Shown here in pieces: positions 1 to 8,817 of a DNA stretch of 64,000 nt. Numbering within the stretch: position 1 is the first letter of the stretch; each line of letters opens with the position of its first letter. Source of the stretch: an uncultured Myxococcales bacterium. GTDB taxonomy: Bacteria > Myxococcota_A > UBA9042. The notes beneath the pieces are model-generated. The model was not told the DNA's origin. It saw only the letters and a program-made list of their open reading frames with translations, and did no database searches. The translations under genes were made by a program, and so were the position numbers. Location: assembly GCA_903896545.1 (NCBI GenBank), contig CAITYF010000029.1:62001-126000 (forward strand). Direction: 5' to 3'.

Positions 1-304
1 CGGCAACCACGATGAATTCATCGCGCGGACGCCGTGCCGGCTGATGCGACGTGAAGCCGCCAAAACCGGTCAGCACCACGGTCGGCTGCAGGCCAAAATG
101 GCGGCTCGTCAGCGCGTGCCCCATCTCGTGCAGGAACACGGACGCACTCGCGGCAAAGAGCATGGCGAGGCCGAACTCGATGCCGTTTTGGAAGGAACTT
201 TGGAAGAAAAAGAGCAGCGTCAGCAGGTGCCAAATCGACACGTGCACAGGAATGCCCAAGACCGAAAAGAGCGGCTGACCCACGGGAACCTTGCTCGCCG
301 CCAT
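1..304 (-). CDS. Site-2 protease family protein (M50), 3' end outside window
   Basis: Intramembrane zinc metalloprotease of the M50 (site-2 protease) type. Reading the minus strand from an ATG at 304 gives an open frame that runs off the window edge, about 101 codons. Residues 59-63 are HEMGH, the HExxH zinc site, inside a hydrophobic segment (about residues 41-58) that follows another membrane helix (about 26-38). This placement of HExxH in a membrane helix early in the protein is typical of the compact bacterial M50B proteins. The start is fixed by an in-frame TAG six codons upstream. The second half with the third metal ligand is not visible, so activity cannot be judged. Substrate unknown. 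Confidence 0.85.
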   Translation of the reverse strand, partial: MAASKVPVGQPLFSVLGIPVHVSIWHLLTLLFFFQSSFQNGIEFGLAMLFAASASVFLHEMGHALTSRHFGLQPTVVLTGFGGFTSHQPARRPRDEFIVVA

Positions 305-319
305 CGCACGGCGCTGGCG

Positions 320-2185
320 CTAATGTAGCACGCTTGGCGCAACTGGCACGTGCATCGGTCGCGGCGGTTGTTGCGGCAGGGGAACGCTCGCGCGCGGGAA
401 CTCGGCATGCGGAAGCGCCGGCGGCGCAACAGACGGCTCCACGCAGCGAATGCTCCAGCCCAGACGGGCGCGCAGCTGCATCGTCTCGACTTGTTCTGAA
501 GGCATCGTCGGCGGCGGCAAGCCGATCTGCGCGGTGGCACACGCGACCATCCGCTCCGTCTGCGGCGTCAGCCACGCGGGCTGCGGCCACGGCTTGGCGC
601 GGATGTTCTGGTAGACGTCCCACGCATCGCGGCTGTAGAGACGCGGCAACGGCTTGAACTGGCGAACAAGCGCGTCGGACTGCACGCCGGGATCGTGAAA
701 CACGACGAGGTACTGGCACGCGCCCGCGTCTTCCAGCCGCACGTCAGCGGCGCGAGGTAGCCACGGCAGGTGCCCGTTTGGGTATTCGACCACCGGCGTC
801 CACAGCACGTTGGGCACCGGCTCGTTGACCAGACCACCGCGCAGGATCAAGGGCCACGCCGCGAGGTCGTCGTGGACGCCTGCGCGCACATGGCGAACGT
901 CACTGCGCGCCGAAACCGTACACACGCGCTGATTCGGCGGCAGCGTCGCGAGCGCTTCGTTCATCGAGCCGAAACCGACCGCGTCGAGCAACTGCGAGCG
1001 CAAGGCGTACGGCGGGAGCGCGATCGCGATCGCAATCAAGACCATCGACGCGATCCAGGTGCGCACGCGCAGCGATCGCGGCGGAAGCAACGGATCGAGC
1101 GGAAGCGCAAGAACCGCCAGAATCGCGATAATCGGCGGCAGCAGGCCGGAAAATTGCAGCAGCGGTAACGGCGCGATCCAGCGCGCGGGCAGCAGGAAGT
1201 AGCCCAAGGTCAGCACGCCCAGGGCGTGGACCGGCTGCGGATTGGGGAGATTGTCGGCGGGAGCCTCGCGCTCACGCGCCTGCCGCATCGCCGCAGCGAG
1301 CCAGACGATGAGTGCAAGGAGCCACGCAAACGCCAGCATTTCGCCGGAACGCTCGCTGAGCTCGCGCAGGGAATCGATCCGCGGACCGTGGTTGCCAAAT
1401 CCATCCAGCGACAAGTCGGCCAATTGGCGGAAGTTGTCGCCGGGCAGCCACCACTCGGTCCGCCACGCGCGCGCAAAAGCCAGCGGACCGCCGAGCGACG
1501 TCAGCACTTTGCCGATCCACGGCGCGAGCAGCGCGATCGACGGAAGCGTGGTGAGCAGCGTCAGGCCCACGTGTCGGAGCGCTACGCGCAGCCCCGAACG
1601 GCCTCCTTGCAACAGCGCGAGAATGGGCAGCAGGCCGAGAATCGTCAGCCACGCGACCGGGTGCGTCAGGGACAGCAGCGCAACGGGCACGAAAAGCAGC
1701 AACCAGCGCCACCAGACACCGACACGCATGGCTTTGACTTGCAGCGCCAACGCCCAGAACCACAGCGGCCACGCCACGATCAGCGGCAGATCGCCTTGCA
1801 GGTACGGAGGCCCCATCAGCCACGGCAGCGCGCCCACGACCAGCCACGGGCTGCGACCTGAAGCCCGAAGCCACGTCAGCCACGCCATCGGCAGCGCGAT
1901 GAGCCCCACCGTCGCGAGAATGCGCGCCGCGAGCGTAAACCCGATCTTTGGCCCCAAGAACGCCACGATGAACGGCACCAGCGAGTTGGGCGTCGGGACC
2001 CAGAGCTGACCGTGCAGTCCGTCCGAACCGCGCGCCGTCACATCGGCGAGTACACGCGCGACGTGCAGATTCTCCGTCCAGCCCGACGCGGGGAGGACCG
2101 ACACCAGCCAAATCGGCAGGAGTACCAGCGCGGTAATGCCCGCGACCAGCGTGTAAAGCGGCCAGCGCCAAGGCACGACGGGCAT
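320..2185 (-). CDS. Large multi-pass membrane protein of unknown function
   Basis: A 621-residue protein with a hydrophobic N-terminal two thirds (roughly 9-11 predicted membrane helices between residues 10 and 390, the first at about 10-31) and a soluble C-terminal third of about 220 residues ending in a proline-rich tail. The architecture (many helices, then an exported globular domain) resembles GT-C-type glycosyltransferases and other polytopic envelope proteins, but I see no diagnostic motif such as an early D/E-rich loop, so no enzyme call is made. It starts 3 bp after the fumC stop codon and is probably co-transcribed with it. The ATG at 2185 is the only good start in that space. Confidence 0.7.
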   Translation of the reverse strand: MPVVPWRWPLYTLVAGITALVLLPIWLVSVLPASGWTENLHVARVLADVTARGSDGLHGQLWVPTPNSLVPFIVAFLGPKIGFTLAARILATVGLIALPMAWLTWLRASGRSPWLVVGALPWLMGPPYLQGDLPLIVAWPLWFWALALQVKAMRVGVWWRWLLLFVPVALLSLTHPVAWLTILGLLPILALLQGGRSGLRVALRHVGLTLLTTLPSIALLAPWIGKVLTSLGGPLAFARAWRTEWWLPGDNFRQLADLSLDGFGNHGPRIDSLRELSERSGEMLAFAWLLALIVWLAAAMRQAREREAPADNLPNPQPVHALGVLTLGYFLLPARWIAPLPLLQFSGLLPPIIAILAVLALPLDPLLPPRSLRVRTWIASMVLIAIAIALPPYALRSQLLDAVGFGSMNEALATLPPNQRVCTVSARSDVRHVRAGVHDDLAAWPLILRGGLVNEPVPNVLWTPVVEYPNGHLPWLPRAADVRLEDAGACQYLVVFHDPGVQSDALVRQFKPLPRLYSRDAWDVYQNIRAKPWPQPAWLTPQTERMVACATAQIGLPPPTMPSEQVETMQLRARLGWSIRCVEPSVAPPALPHAEFPRASVPLPQQPPRPMHVPVAPSVLH

Positions 2186-2188
2186 GCG

Positions 2189-3568
2189 CTACGGCTCCGT
2201 CACTGGTGCGATCATGCGTTCTGGTGCCAGAAGCTCGTCCAACGTTGCCGCGTCGAGCACGCCCAGCTGTAGGGCCGCCTCACGGATCGTCAGGTCGTTC
2301 GCCTCCGCCAGCTTCGCCACCTCCGCGCCGCGCGCGTAGCCAATCCGCGGCGTCAGCGCCGTCACGAGCATCAAGCTGCGCTCCACGTGCCGCGCGATCG
2401 CTTCTCGGTTGATCTGTAAGCCCGCAATGCAGTGGGTGTCGAAGCTCGCACAAGCTTCTGCCAGCAACCCCACGGATTCCAGCACGGTATGCAGAATCAA
2501 CGGCTTGCAGGCGTTCAACTGCAGAAGCCCTTGGCTCCCCGCCACCGACACCGTCACATCGTTCCCCATGACGCGCATCGCGACCATCGCCAGCGCTTCG
2601 GCCTGAGTCGGATTCACTTTCCCCGGCATGATGGAACTGCCCGGCTCGTTGGTCGGCAGCACGAATTCTGCGAGCCCGCCGCGCGGTCCGCTCGCCAAGA
2701 TCCGCACGTCGTTGCTGATCTTGAGCAGGCTGACGGCCAAACGCTTCACCGCGCCGTGCAGCTCCACGAGCGCGTCGTGGCTAGACAGCGCCTCAAATCG
2801 GTTCGGCGTCGGCACGAAGCGAATCTGCGTGTACCCGGCGATTTCCCACACCACGTCATCGCCAAACTTCACCGGCGCGTTCAGCCCAGTTCCCACTGCC
2901 GTCCCGCCGATCGCCAGTTCCTGCACGTGCGCCAGGCCGTTCCGCACCGCTTGCAGACCGTGATCCAGCTGACTGACCCATGCCGACAACTCCTGTCCCA
3001 CCGTCAGCGGCACCGCGTCCATGCCGTGGGTTCGCCCCAGTTTCACGACGTTTTGCCATTCGATCGACTTGCCAGTCAGCCGATTCTTCAGCGCCAGTAC
3101 CGCCGGCAACAGCTTCAAGCGCACGTCTTCCACGACGGCCAAGTGCATCGCCGTCGGCATCACGTCGTTGGACGACTGGCTGCGGTTCACGTCATCGTTC
3201 GGGTGCACCGGCTGTCCCAGCGCGCGGCTCGCCACAAACGCGATGACCTCGTTGGCGTTCATGTTGGTCTGCGTGCCAGAACCGGTTTGCCAAATCACAA
3301 GCGGAAAGTGGTCGTCGAGACTGCCATCGATGACCTGATCCGCCGCGGCGACGATCGCGTCGCGTACTTCTGGCGACAACAGACCGCGCTTGGCGTTCAC
3401 GATCGCGGCGCTGCGCTTGACGATGCCCAAGGCGCGCAAGAAAGTCCGCGGCCATCGCTCGTGGCCGATCTGGAAATTGGCCAAGCTACGCTGCGTTTGC
3501 GCGCCCCAGAAGCGCTCGGCGGGCACTTCAACCGGCCCCAGAGAATCGTGTTCAAGTCGGGTGGACAT
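2189..3568 (-). CDS. fumC: Fumarate hydratase class II
   Basis: Reversible hydration of fumarate to L-malate in the TCA cycle; cytosolic homotetramer of the aspartase/fumarase superfamily, iron-independent. The superfamily signature GSSIMPGKVNP lies at about residues 310-320, with SGTQTNMNANE near 97-107, NRSQSSNDVMPT near 128-138 and the GRTH catalytic-region histidine at about 181. Length (459 aa) is normal. Position 182-185 reads GMDA where most FumC have LQDA, a small variation in a conserved loop. An ATG at 3568 with GGAG 9-12 bases upstream is preferred over a TTG four codons earlier. It lies 47 bp downstream of the pseudokinase gene on the same strand. Confidence 0.97.
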   Translation of the reverse strand: MSTRLEHDSLGPVEVPAERFWGAQTQRSLANFQIGHERWPRTFLRALGIVKRSAAIVNAKRGLLSPEVRDAIVAAADQVIDGSLDDHFPLVIWQTGSGTQTNMNANEVIAFVASRALGQPVHPNDDVNRSQSSNDVMPTAMHLAVVEDVRLKLLPAVLALKNRLTGKSIEWQNVVKLGRTHGMDAVPLTVGQELSAWVSQLDHGLQAVRNGLAHVQELAIGGTAVGTGLNAPVKFGDDVVWEIAGYTQIRFVPTPNRFEALSSHDALVELHGAVKRLAVSLLKISNDVRILASGPRGGLAEFVLPTNEPGSSIMPGKVNPTQAEALAMVAMRVMGNDVTVSVAGSQGLLQLNACKPLILHTVLESVGLLAEACASFDTHCIAGLQINREAIARHVERSLMLVTALTPRIGYARGAEVAKLAEANDLTIREAALQLGVLDAATLDELLAPERMIAPVTEP

Positions 3569-3615
3569 GCGCGGCTCCAAGTCAGGCGCGGGAGCATACC
3601 AGATTTGCGCGCGGG

Positions 3616-4929
3616 CTACTTGGGTGCCGGCGTCTCGAACAGCACGCGTGCTTTGGGCAGTGGCTGAACGGGCGGCGGCGCAGCGGTGTCGGCGGCGCGC
3701 TGTGGGTGAAGTTCAAGCTGCGCTCGGTGCGCTTGACGCACAGCCGTCGCGGCGATGGCAACGGCAAGCAGCGCAAAAAGCGCGACGATGATGAGCCGCG
3801 AAAGCAGGTTGCGGCCCGCGGTTTCCGACTGAGTCTGCGCGCGCTGCCGTTCCAATTCGAGTTGGTCGAGCGCCGCCCGCAGCTTGGCCTGATCTTGAGG
3901 ATTGGCGTTGGCTGCGATGCTGCCGACCACCTGCAGCGCGCTTTCGGGGAACTGCGCCGACCAAGGCACCGCCGACGCATAGGCCGCCAAGGCGATCAAG
4001 GGCGAGCCGGGCGCCCATGGCGCGAGCACCGTACGGTCGTCGGCCAAGGTCGTGGGAACGCTCGCGCAAAGCGCCGCAAGCGCGTCCGTCAGCTCCGCCA
4101 AGCCCCCAGCACGCGCCCACGGTTGCGCGGCCAGACCGCGCAAGAGCACAGGCGCGAGGTGCGGCGCGATGTCCGTTAAATCCGCCGTGTCGGTCGCTTC
4201 AACGCCTTTGGCCATCTCGGCCCGCAGCGCCGCGGACGTCGAACCGGCGAAAATAGGCCGACCGAGAAGCGAACCGGCGATGACGGCGGCAAGAGAAAAG
4301 AGGTCGGCGGCGGGGGTCGGAACTTGGCCTGCCAGCACCTCCGGCGCCACCACTTCGGGTACCGTGAGCAACTGGCCAAAGCGCGGGTTGCCTACTTCTC
4401 CCAGCGGACCGCTTGCGGCAGCCACGAGCGTCGCCAAGCCCGCGTCCACGAGCAGCAACGCGGCGGCTTCGTCGGCGCCTGGCGGGCACAGAAGCAGCGT
4501 CTCAGCGTTGAGGTTGCCCGCGACGAGCCCGGCTGTGTGCAGTTCGCCCAGACCTTTGGCCAAGTCGAGGAACAGTGCTGCCACGGCGTCCTCACCCAGC
4601 GTCACTTTGGCGAGAACCTGCACCAGCGGCGTGCCACGCGGCAACGGCCGTTCCAGGCGCAACACTTGGCCAGGACTCCCCGCCGGTTGCGCGACCGTCC
4701 CGTGCGCAAGCGCGTGAATCGCTGGATGATGAAAAGCCCGCCAAGCATCGGCGAGCGCCAGCGCGTCGTCCAGATCCCCTGCCCGCACCGCCACTTCGTG
4801 CACCAGCCGCGCGCCCTGCCCGTCACCGGACTCTTGCACGAGCGTCTGCCCCCACGTTCCGACGCGCAGCAGCTTCTGCACAGAGCGGTCTCGCTGCGGA
4901 CCGTTGCGGGCAGAGGGAACTTCCGTCAT
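3616..4929 (-). CDS. Membrane-anchored protein kinase-like protein (probable pseudokinase)
   Basis: A 437-residue protein whose first 290 residues follow the Ser/Thr kinase fold but with key residues lost. The region where HRDLKPEN should be reads VAGNLNAE (about 136-143), so the catalytic Asp is missing; the DFG position reads DAG (162-164), with its metal-binding Asp kept; no clear glycine-rich loop or VAIK lysine is visible; the APE motif is present (195-197). A membrane helix at about 376-397 follows a short charged helix, leaving a 40-residue tail on the other side. Family knowledge: one-helix membrane kinases are common in myxobacteria. Inference: a non-catalytic scaffold or sensor. Its ATG overlaps the aldolase stop codon by 4 bp, which suggests translational coupling. 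Confidence 0.75.
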   Translation of the reverse strand: MTEVPSARNGPQRDRSVQKLLRVGTWGQTLVQESGDGQGARLVHEVAVRAGDLDDALALADAWRAFHHPAIHALAHGTVAQPAGSPGQVLRLERPLPRGTPLVQVLAKVTLGEDAVAALFLDLAKGLGELHTAGLVAGNLNAETLLLCPPGADEAAALLLVDAGLATLVAAASGPLGEVGNPRFGQLLTVPEVVAPEVLAGQVPTPAADLFSLAAVIAGSLLGRPIFAGSTSAALRAEMAKGVEATDTADLTDIAPHLAPVLLRGLAAQPWARAGGLAELTDALAALCASVPTTLADDRTVLAPWAPGSPLIALAAYASAVPWSAQFPESALQVVGSIAANANPQDQAKLRAALDQLELERQRAQTQSETAGRNLLSRLIIVALFALLAVAIAATAVRQAHRAQLELHPQRAADTAAPPPVQPLPKARVLFETPAPK

Positions 4930-5669
4930 CGGCGACCCAAAGCCGCCAGCACGGCCTGCACCAACCGCTCGTCGACCGGCTCTTGCGGCTCCGGCGCCGG
5001 GCAGCCCGCGCCCGCTTGCCGGTAAAGCGGCGTCTGCGGCTTGGCAAGCGCAAAAAGGTGGTCCACCTCGTGCGGCGGAATCGGCTGGGCGCCGCCCATC
5101 ATTTTGACCGTACAGTAAATCAGCGCCGTGTGCTCCAGCGCGTCCAGACGAACCAGCGCCGTGTCCAGATCCGGCCCCAAAGTGACCGAACCGTGGCGCT
5201 CCATCAGCATCACGTCATAGCAGCGCAAGTAGGGGCCGAGCACTTCAGGCACCTGCAGCGTCGTCGGCGTCGAATAGGGTGCCGTCGCGATCAGGCCGCA
5301 GGCAAAGACCACCTCGCTCACCAGGACTTCAGACAGCTTGCCGCCGGCCAGTTGGTAGGCAATCGCCATCGGCGGATGGCCGTGAATCACCGCGTTCACG
5401 TCCGGCCGCGCTTGGTAGGCCGCCAGGTGCAGGGCGAGCTCACTGGACGGCTTGCCACCACCGATGGTCTTGCCCGCGGCGTCCACAATCACGACGTCTT
5501 CCGGGCGCATGCGACCTTTGTGCACGCCAGACGGCGTCGTCGCAAAGGTGCCGTTCGTCAACCGAACGCTCAGATTGCCATCCGACGCCCCGGACAACTT
5601 GCGGCCATAGATCTCCCGCGCGACTTCCGCGATCTGGCGACGGGCTGTGCTTTCATCTTGAGCTGGCAT
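4926..5669 (-). CDS. Class II aldolase/adducin family protein
   Basis: Zinc-dependent aldolase or epimerase of the FucA/AraD/adducin fold. Three histidine ligands are visible: HGH at about residues 96-98 in IHGHPPMA, and H159 in MERHGS. An acidic residue (SSE, E77) lies where L-fuculose-1-phosphate aldolase has its catalytic Glu, and SGASDGNLS near 26-34 is the usual phosphate-binding segment. The length, 247 aa, is a little longer than FucA (about 215) because of a C-terminal tail. The substrate cannot be deduced; no sugar catabolic genes are nearby. ATG 5669 is preferred over a GTG at 5687 because GGGGAG precedes it. Overlaps the downstream pseudokinase by 4 bp. Confidence 0.88.
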   Translation of the reverse strand: MPAQDESTARRQIAEVAREIYGRKLSGASDGNLSVRLTNGTFATTPSGVHKGRMRPEDVVIVDAAGKTIGGGKPSSELALHLAAYQARPDVNAVIHGHPPMAIAYQLAGGKLSEVLVSEVVFACGLIATAPYSTPTTLQVPEVLGPYLRCYDVMLMERHGSVTLGPDLDTALVRLDALEHTALIYCTVKMMGGAQPIPPHEVDHLFALAKPQTPLYRQAGAGCPAPEPQEPVDERLVQAVLAALGRR

Positions 5670-5717
5670 GGCGACGCTACTCCCCACGTGGCAAGTGGCA
5701 CGAATCCGCCCGCGCCG

Positions 5718-7118
5718 TCAAATCCGATCGGTCGCGCCGACCAGAATCTGCCCGACAAAACGCACCAGCACTTCCAGCCGTTGGCCGGCCGCACGCACGC
5801 GCTCGACAGCCAACTGCTTGATCTCAATACGGACTGGCAGCTTCTGACCGTCGACATCAAGCGGCTGCGCCATCCCAAGCACTGCGGCGCGCGCTTGCGC
5901 CTCGATGCTCTCTCGCGAAATGCGCACCTGCGCAGCGATCTGCGCGGTCAGATCGGCGTTCTTGAGCGCCACAGCCAGTTCCACCAGCCGATCGTCGGTC
6001 TGCATGTCCAAGTGCACGTCCGTCAGGCGAATTTCCGTCGGCGTGACTTCGGGCACGCCCCAGATGATGAATTCTCCGTCGACCTTGCGGTGAATCGGTA
6101 TCCATAGGAAGGAGTCCGCAATCTCGCCGTGCACGCGTACCCGCATCAGGAGCGCGCCCTTGGCCGAGTCCAGGTGAATGCTGTCCAACTGAATCCAGCC
6201 GCGGTCATCACCCGGTTTGCCCAACGGCAGTTGCTTACCGGTGATCAACTGCTTTTCCGTCTGTGCTTGCACCGCGTCCAGCGAAATTCCGATCGGCAGC
6301 AGAAGCCGCGTTTGCGGCACGTTCAGCTCGCGCGCCACGCGGATCTCCACGGGCTGTGGCACCGGCGAGGTTGAGGGCGCGCTCACGCAGGGCTGCTCAA
6401 CGGTCGGCAGCGCAGTCACAACGATCGCCATCCGCAGCGCACTCGGATCCACGTCCGGCTGGGAGGTCGTGATGCCCTGCGCGCGCAGCTTCAGGCAGGC
6501 TTGCTGCTGCAGCGGCATCGGCCGGTTCAGCGCTGCGGTCATCGGCGCGACCGCACCCGCAACGGGGACACTCAGCTTCGCGACGAAATCCGCCAGCTGC
6601 CGCCCCACCAGATTTTGCAGCCGCTCCACCGCGACGTCCGACAGCATGCGCAGCGGCCCAGGCCAATCCAACTGCTGCAGATGCACGCGCACGACCGTGT
6701 TTTCCAGATGCAGGTCACCCGACGATGTGAGCGTAGGTCGTGCGCAGAGGTCGATGTCGGCGTTCAGCTTCTTGTCGAGCCCCGAACCCAGCGCCTGCGC
6801 ACGCGCCGCCACGTGAAACGGCACCAGCAGACACAGCACGCCGTTCTCCGCGCGTGGCGTCACGATGCCCGCTCGCGCGATGTCAACGGACCAGTGCACC
6901 ATGCCCGCATCGCCGTCGTTGTGAACCGGCGCCAGCGCGTAGCGCTCCACGAGACCTGCCAGCTGCATCAGCGGCAGGCGCGCAACGGCAGCGATGAAGG
7001 ACGTCTCCGCCGCCGGTTCCACCGGTTGGACCGTACGCACATCGGGCTCCGGTGCGACGACGTGCAGCGTGCACGAGGCCAGAAACGGGACGATGACGAG
7101 AAAGCGGAAGTGGCGCAT
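5718..7118 (-). CDS. DUF4403-like lipoprotein
   Basis: A 466-residue exported lipoprotein: a signal peptide with lipobox LASC at about residues 13-16, then a long domain of alternating hydrophobic strands with two parallel halves, consistent with the DUF4403 family (periplasmic or outer-membrane-associated, function unknown, with a tubular-lipid-binding-like fold suspected). Assignment is by overall pattern (repeated beta-rich segments with an early SVD/IDLCA strand and a late RVHGEI...W.P strand), so it is moderate. The ATG overlaps the last base of the FKBP gene stop (TGATG), implying coupling to that folding factor. Confidence 0.6.
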   Translation of the reverse strand: MRHFRFLVIVPFLASCTLHVVAPEPDVRTVQPVEPAAETSFIAAVARLPLMQLAGLVERYALAPVHNDGDAGMVHWSVDIARAGIVTPRAENGVLCLLVPFHVAARAQALGSGLDKKLNADIDLCARPTLTSSGDLHLENTVVRVHLQQLDWPGPLRMLSDVAVERLQNLVGRQLADFVAKLSVPVAGAVAPMTAALNRPMPLQQQACLKLRAQGITTSQPDVDPSALRMAIVVTALPTVEQPCVSAPSTSPVPQPVEIRVARELNVPQTRLLLPIGISLDAVQAQTEKQLITGKQLPLGKPGDDRGWIQLDSIHLDSAKGALLMRVRVHGEIADSFLWIPIHRKVDGEFIIWGVPEVTPTEIRLTDVHLDMQTDDRLVELAVALKNADLTAQIAAQVRISRESIEAQARAAVLGMAQPLDVDGQKLPVRIEIKQLAVERVRAAGQRLEVLVRFVGQILVGATDRI

Positions 7119-7456
7119 CAGCCGACGGCGAGCAGTTCGACGTCAAAAATCAGTTCCGAGTTACCAGGAATAATGGGCGGATAGCCACGCACACCGTAGC
7201 CCAACGCCGCGGGGATGTAGAGCGTCCGGCGGCCGCCGACCTGCATGCTGGCGACGCCTTCGTCCCAGCCCTGAATGACCTGACCCACGCCGATGACGAA
7301 GTTGAACGGCTGGCCGCGATCGCGCGAGCTGTCGAACTTGCTGCCATTGGTCAGCGTGCCGGTGTAGTGCACCGTAACGATCTTGCCCTTGGTGGGCGAC
7401 GGGCCGGTACCGACGGTGATGTCTTCAAAGCGGAGGCCGGAGGGGAGCGTGGTCAT
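7118..7456 (-). CDS. FKBP-type peptidyl-prolyl cis-trans isomerase
   Basis: A single-domain FKBP of 112 residues with the whole fold: VTVHYTGTLTNGSKFDSS (about 28-45), GQVIQGWDEGV (about 58-68), the ALGYGVRG loop (about 84-91) and the last strand ELIFDVELLAV. The active-site aromatic and hydrophobic residues Y, F, D, W and the VI pair are all present, so isomerase activity is expected. There is no signal peptide, so it should be cytoplasmic. It is transcribed upstream of, and overlaps by one base, the DUF4403-like lipoprotein. Confidence 0.96.
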   Translation of the reverse strand: MTTLPSGLRFEDITVGTGPSPTKGKIVTVHYTGTLTNGSKFDSSRDRGQPFNFVIGVGQVIQGWDEGVASMQVGGRRTLYIPAALGYGVRGYPPIIPGNSELIFDVELLAVG

Positions 7457-7526
7457 GGCGATTGTCCGTGAGGTGAGGGAGAAGGAACCTGACCGGACGC
7501 TACCAGAAGTGCCGTCGCGGCGGAAG

Positions 7527-8702
7527 TCAGGCCGTGTGCAGAACGATGCGCGTCAGTTCTGACGGCGCCCCCAAGCGCATCGGTGGCCCCCAGTAGCCCG
7601 TTCCACGGCTCACGTAAATCCACGTTTCCAGATGTTTCGCGAGCCCAGCGATGTACGGCTGCTGCAAACCGACGAGCCACGAGAACGGCCACAGTTGTCC
7701 GCCGTGCGTGTGCCCGGACAGTTGCAGCGCCACGCCGTGTTCAGCAGCCTCTGCGATGCTCTTGGGCTGGTGCGCGAGCAGAATCACCGCGCGATTCGGA
7801 TCGCGGTTCGCCATCGCCTTGGCCATGTCGTGGCCGTGACCATTGCCGAAGCGCCCGGCTTGCCAGTCGTCTACTCCCGCGATCTCGATGACGTCCGCGC
7901 CTTCGCCAATGACCACGCGCTCGTTGCGCAACACCGTGACGCCCTGCTCACGCCACCACGCAAGCCAACTGTCCACACCCGAGTAGTATTCGTGATTGCC
8001 GGTGACAAAAAACGTGCCATAGCGGCTCTGCAAGTGGCGGAACGCGCGCATTTCCGGCCCCAAGGCCGCGACAGAGCCGTCGACGAGATCGCCCGTCAAC
8101 ACAACAAGATCCGGCTTCAGCGCGTTCACACGGGCGACCAGCGCCTCCACAACATCGCGGCGGATCGTCGGCCCGACGTGAAGATCGCTGATCTGCACAA
8201 TCGTCAGACCGTTGAGCGATTTCGGCAGCAGCTTCAACGGGACTGCGACGTCGACCAGCCGCGCTTCCTGCAACGCCGACCGCAGTGCCGACGCGCCTGC
8301 GATCGCTGTGAACGCCGTCACGCCGCCGCCAAACGTGCGCGCCAGAAACAGCCTGCGCTGCGGGTCTGGCTCCAAGCTGCGAAACGACGCGAGGAAACGA
8401 TCGCCCAAGTGCAACAGATCGGCGGCGCCAAGCCCGATGAGGAGAAAGAACGCCAGTCCCATCCACACGTAACCGACAAACGACAACGCGCGCGACCACG
8501 GGGCGTCGACCAACTGGTGCACGATCAGGCTGGCGGGCAAAATGACGGCGCCGGCGATGAGCAGCGAAGTCGCGATCGTGCGCCACGGTGCCTCCAGCGA
8601 GGTCGCACGGACAAGCCGCGTCCACAGGAAGTAATGCGATCCCGTGGCGACGAGAGCGATGACCGTCAGGAAGACGAGAATCATGGGCAACGGGCGGTTC
8701 AT
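7527..8702 (-). CDS. Membrane metallophosphoesterase
   Basis: Calcineurin-type phosphoesterase of 391 residues with four N-terminal membrane helices (first 120 residues) and a C-terminal catalytic domain. All metal motifs are visible: DLH in QISDLHVG, GDLVDG in LTGDLVDG, GNHEY, a His in LLAHQP and GHTHGG near the C-terminus. This layout matches the YkuE/YpbG-like group that acts on membrane-associated substrates such as UDP-linked lipids; the substrate here is not known. An ATG at 8702 preceded by AGGA is chosen; a longer frame to 8858 would overlap the next gene and has no ribosome-binding site. Confidence 0.93.
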   Translation of the reverse strand: MNRPLPMILVFLTVIALVATGSHYFLWTRLVRATSLEAPWRTIATSLLIAGAVILPASLIVHQLVDAPWSRALSFVGYVWMGLAFFLLIGLGAADLLHLGDRFLASFRSLEPDPQRRLFLARTFGGGVTAFTAIAGASALRSALQEARLVDVAVPLKLLPKSLNGLTIVQISDLHVGPTIRRDVVEALVARVNALKPDLVVLTGDLVDGSVAALGPEMRAFRHLQSRYGTFFVTGNHEYYSGVDSWLAWWREQGVTVLRNERVVIGEGADVIEIAGVDDWQAGRFGNGHGHDMAKAMANRDPNRAVILLAHQPKSIAEAAEHGVALQLSGHTHGGQLWPFSWLVGLQQPYIAGLAKHLETWIYVSRGTGYWGPPMRLGAPSELTRIVLHTA

Positions 8703-8817
8703 GCGCGGGTTCCTGAGGAGAAGCGAGGACGACTGGCGCCGTCGGGTGAGATGCAGCGGCGTGACCGCGGATGCAGTGGATTGCAACCCGCGGCGAAACG
8801 AATTTGTTCCAAACACA

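Noticed and set aside
18-719. 233-residue minus-strand frame and several overlapping short frames at the left edge
   Set aside because: Arg/Ala-rich shadow of the real membrane-protein gene (320-2185) and of the site-2 protease frame; no domain or ribosome-binding site.
2432-3667. 411-codon plus-strand frame opposite fumC
   Set aside because: His/Arg/Gln-rich composition typical of antisense frames in GC-rich DNA, and entirely covered by a certain gene.
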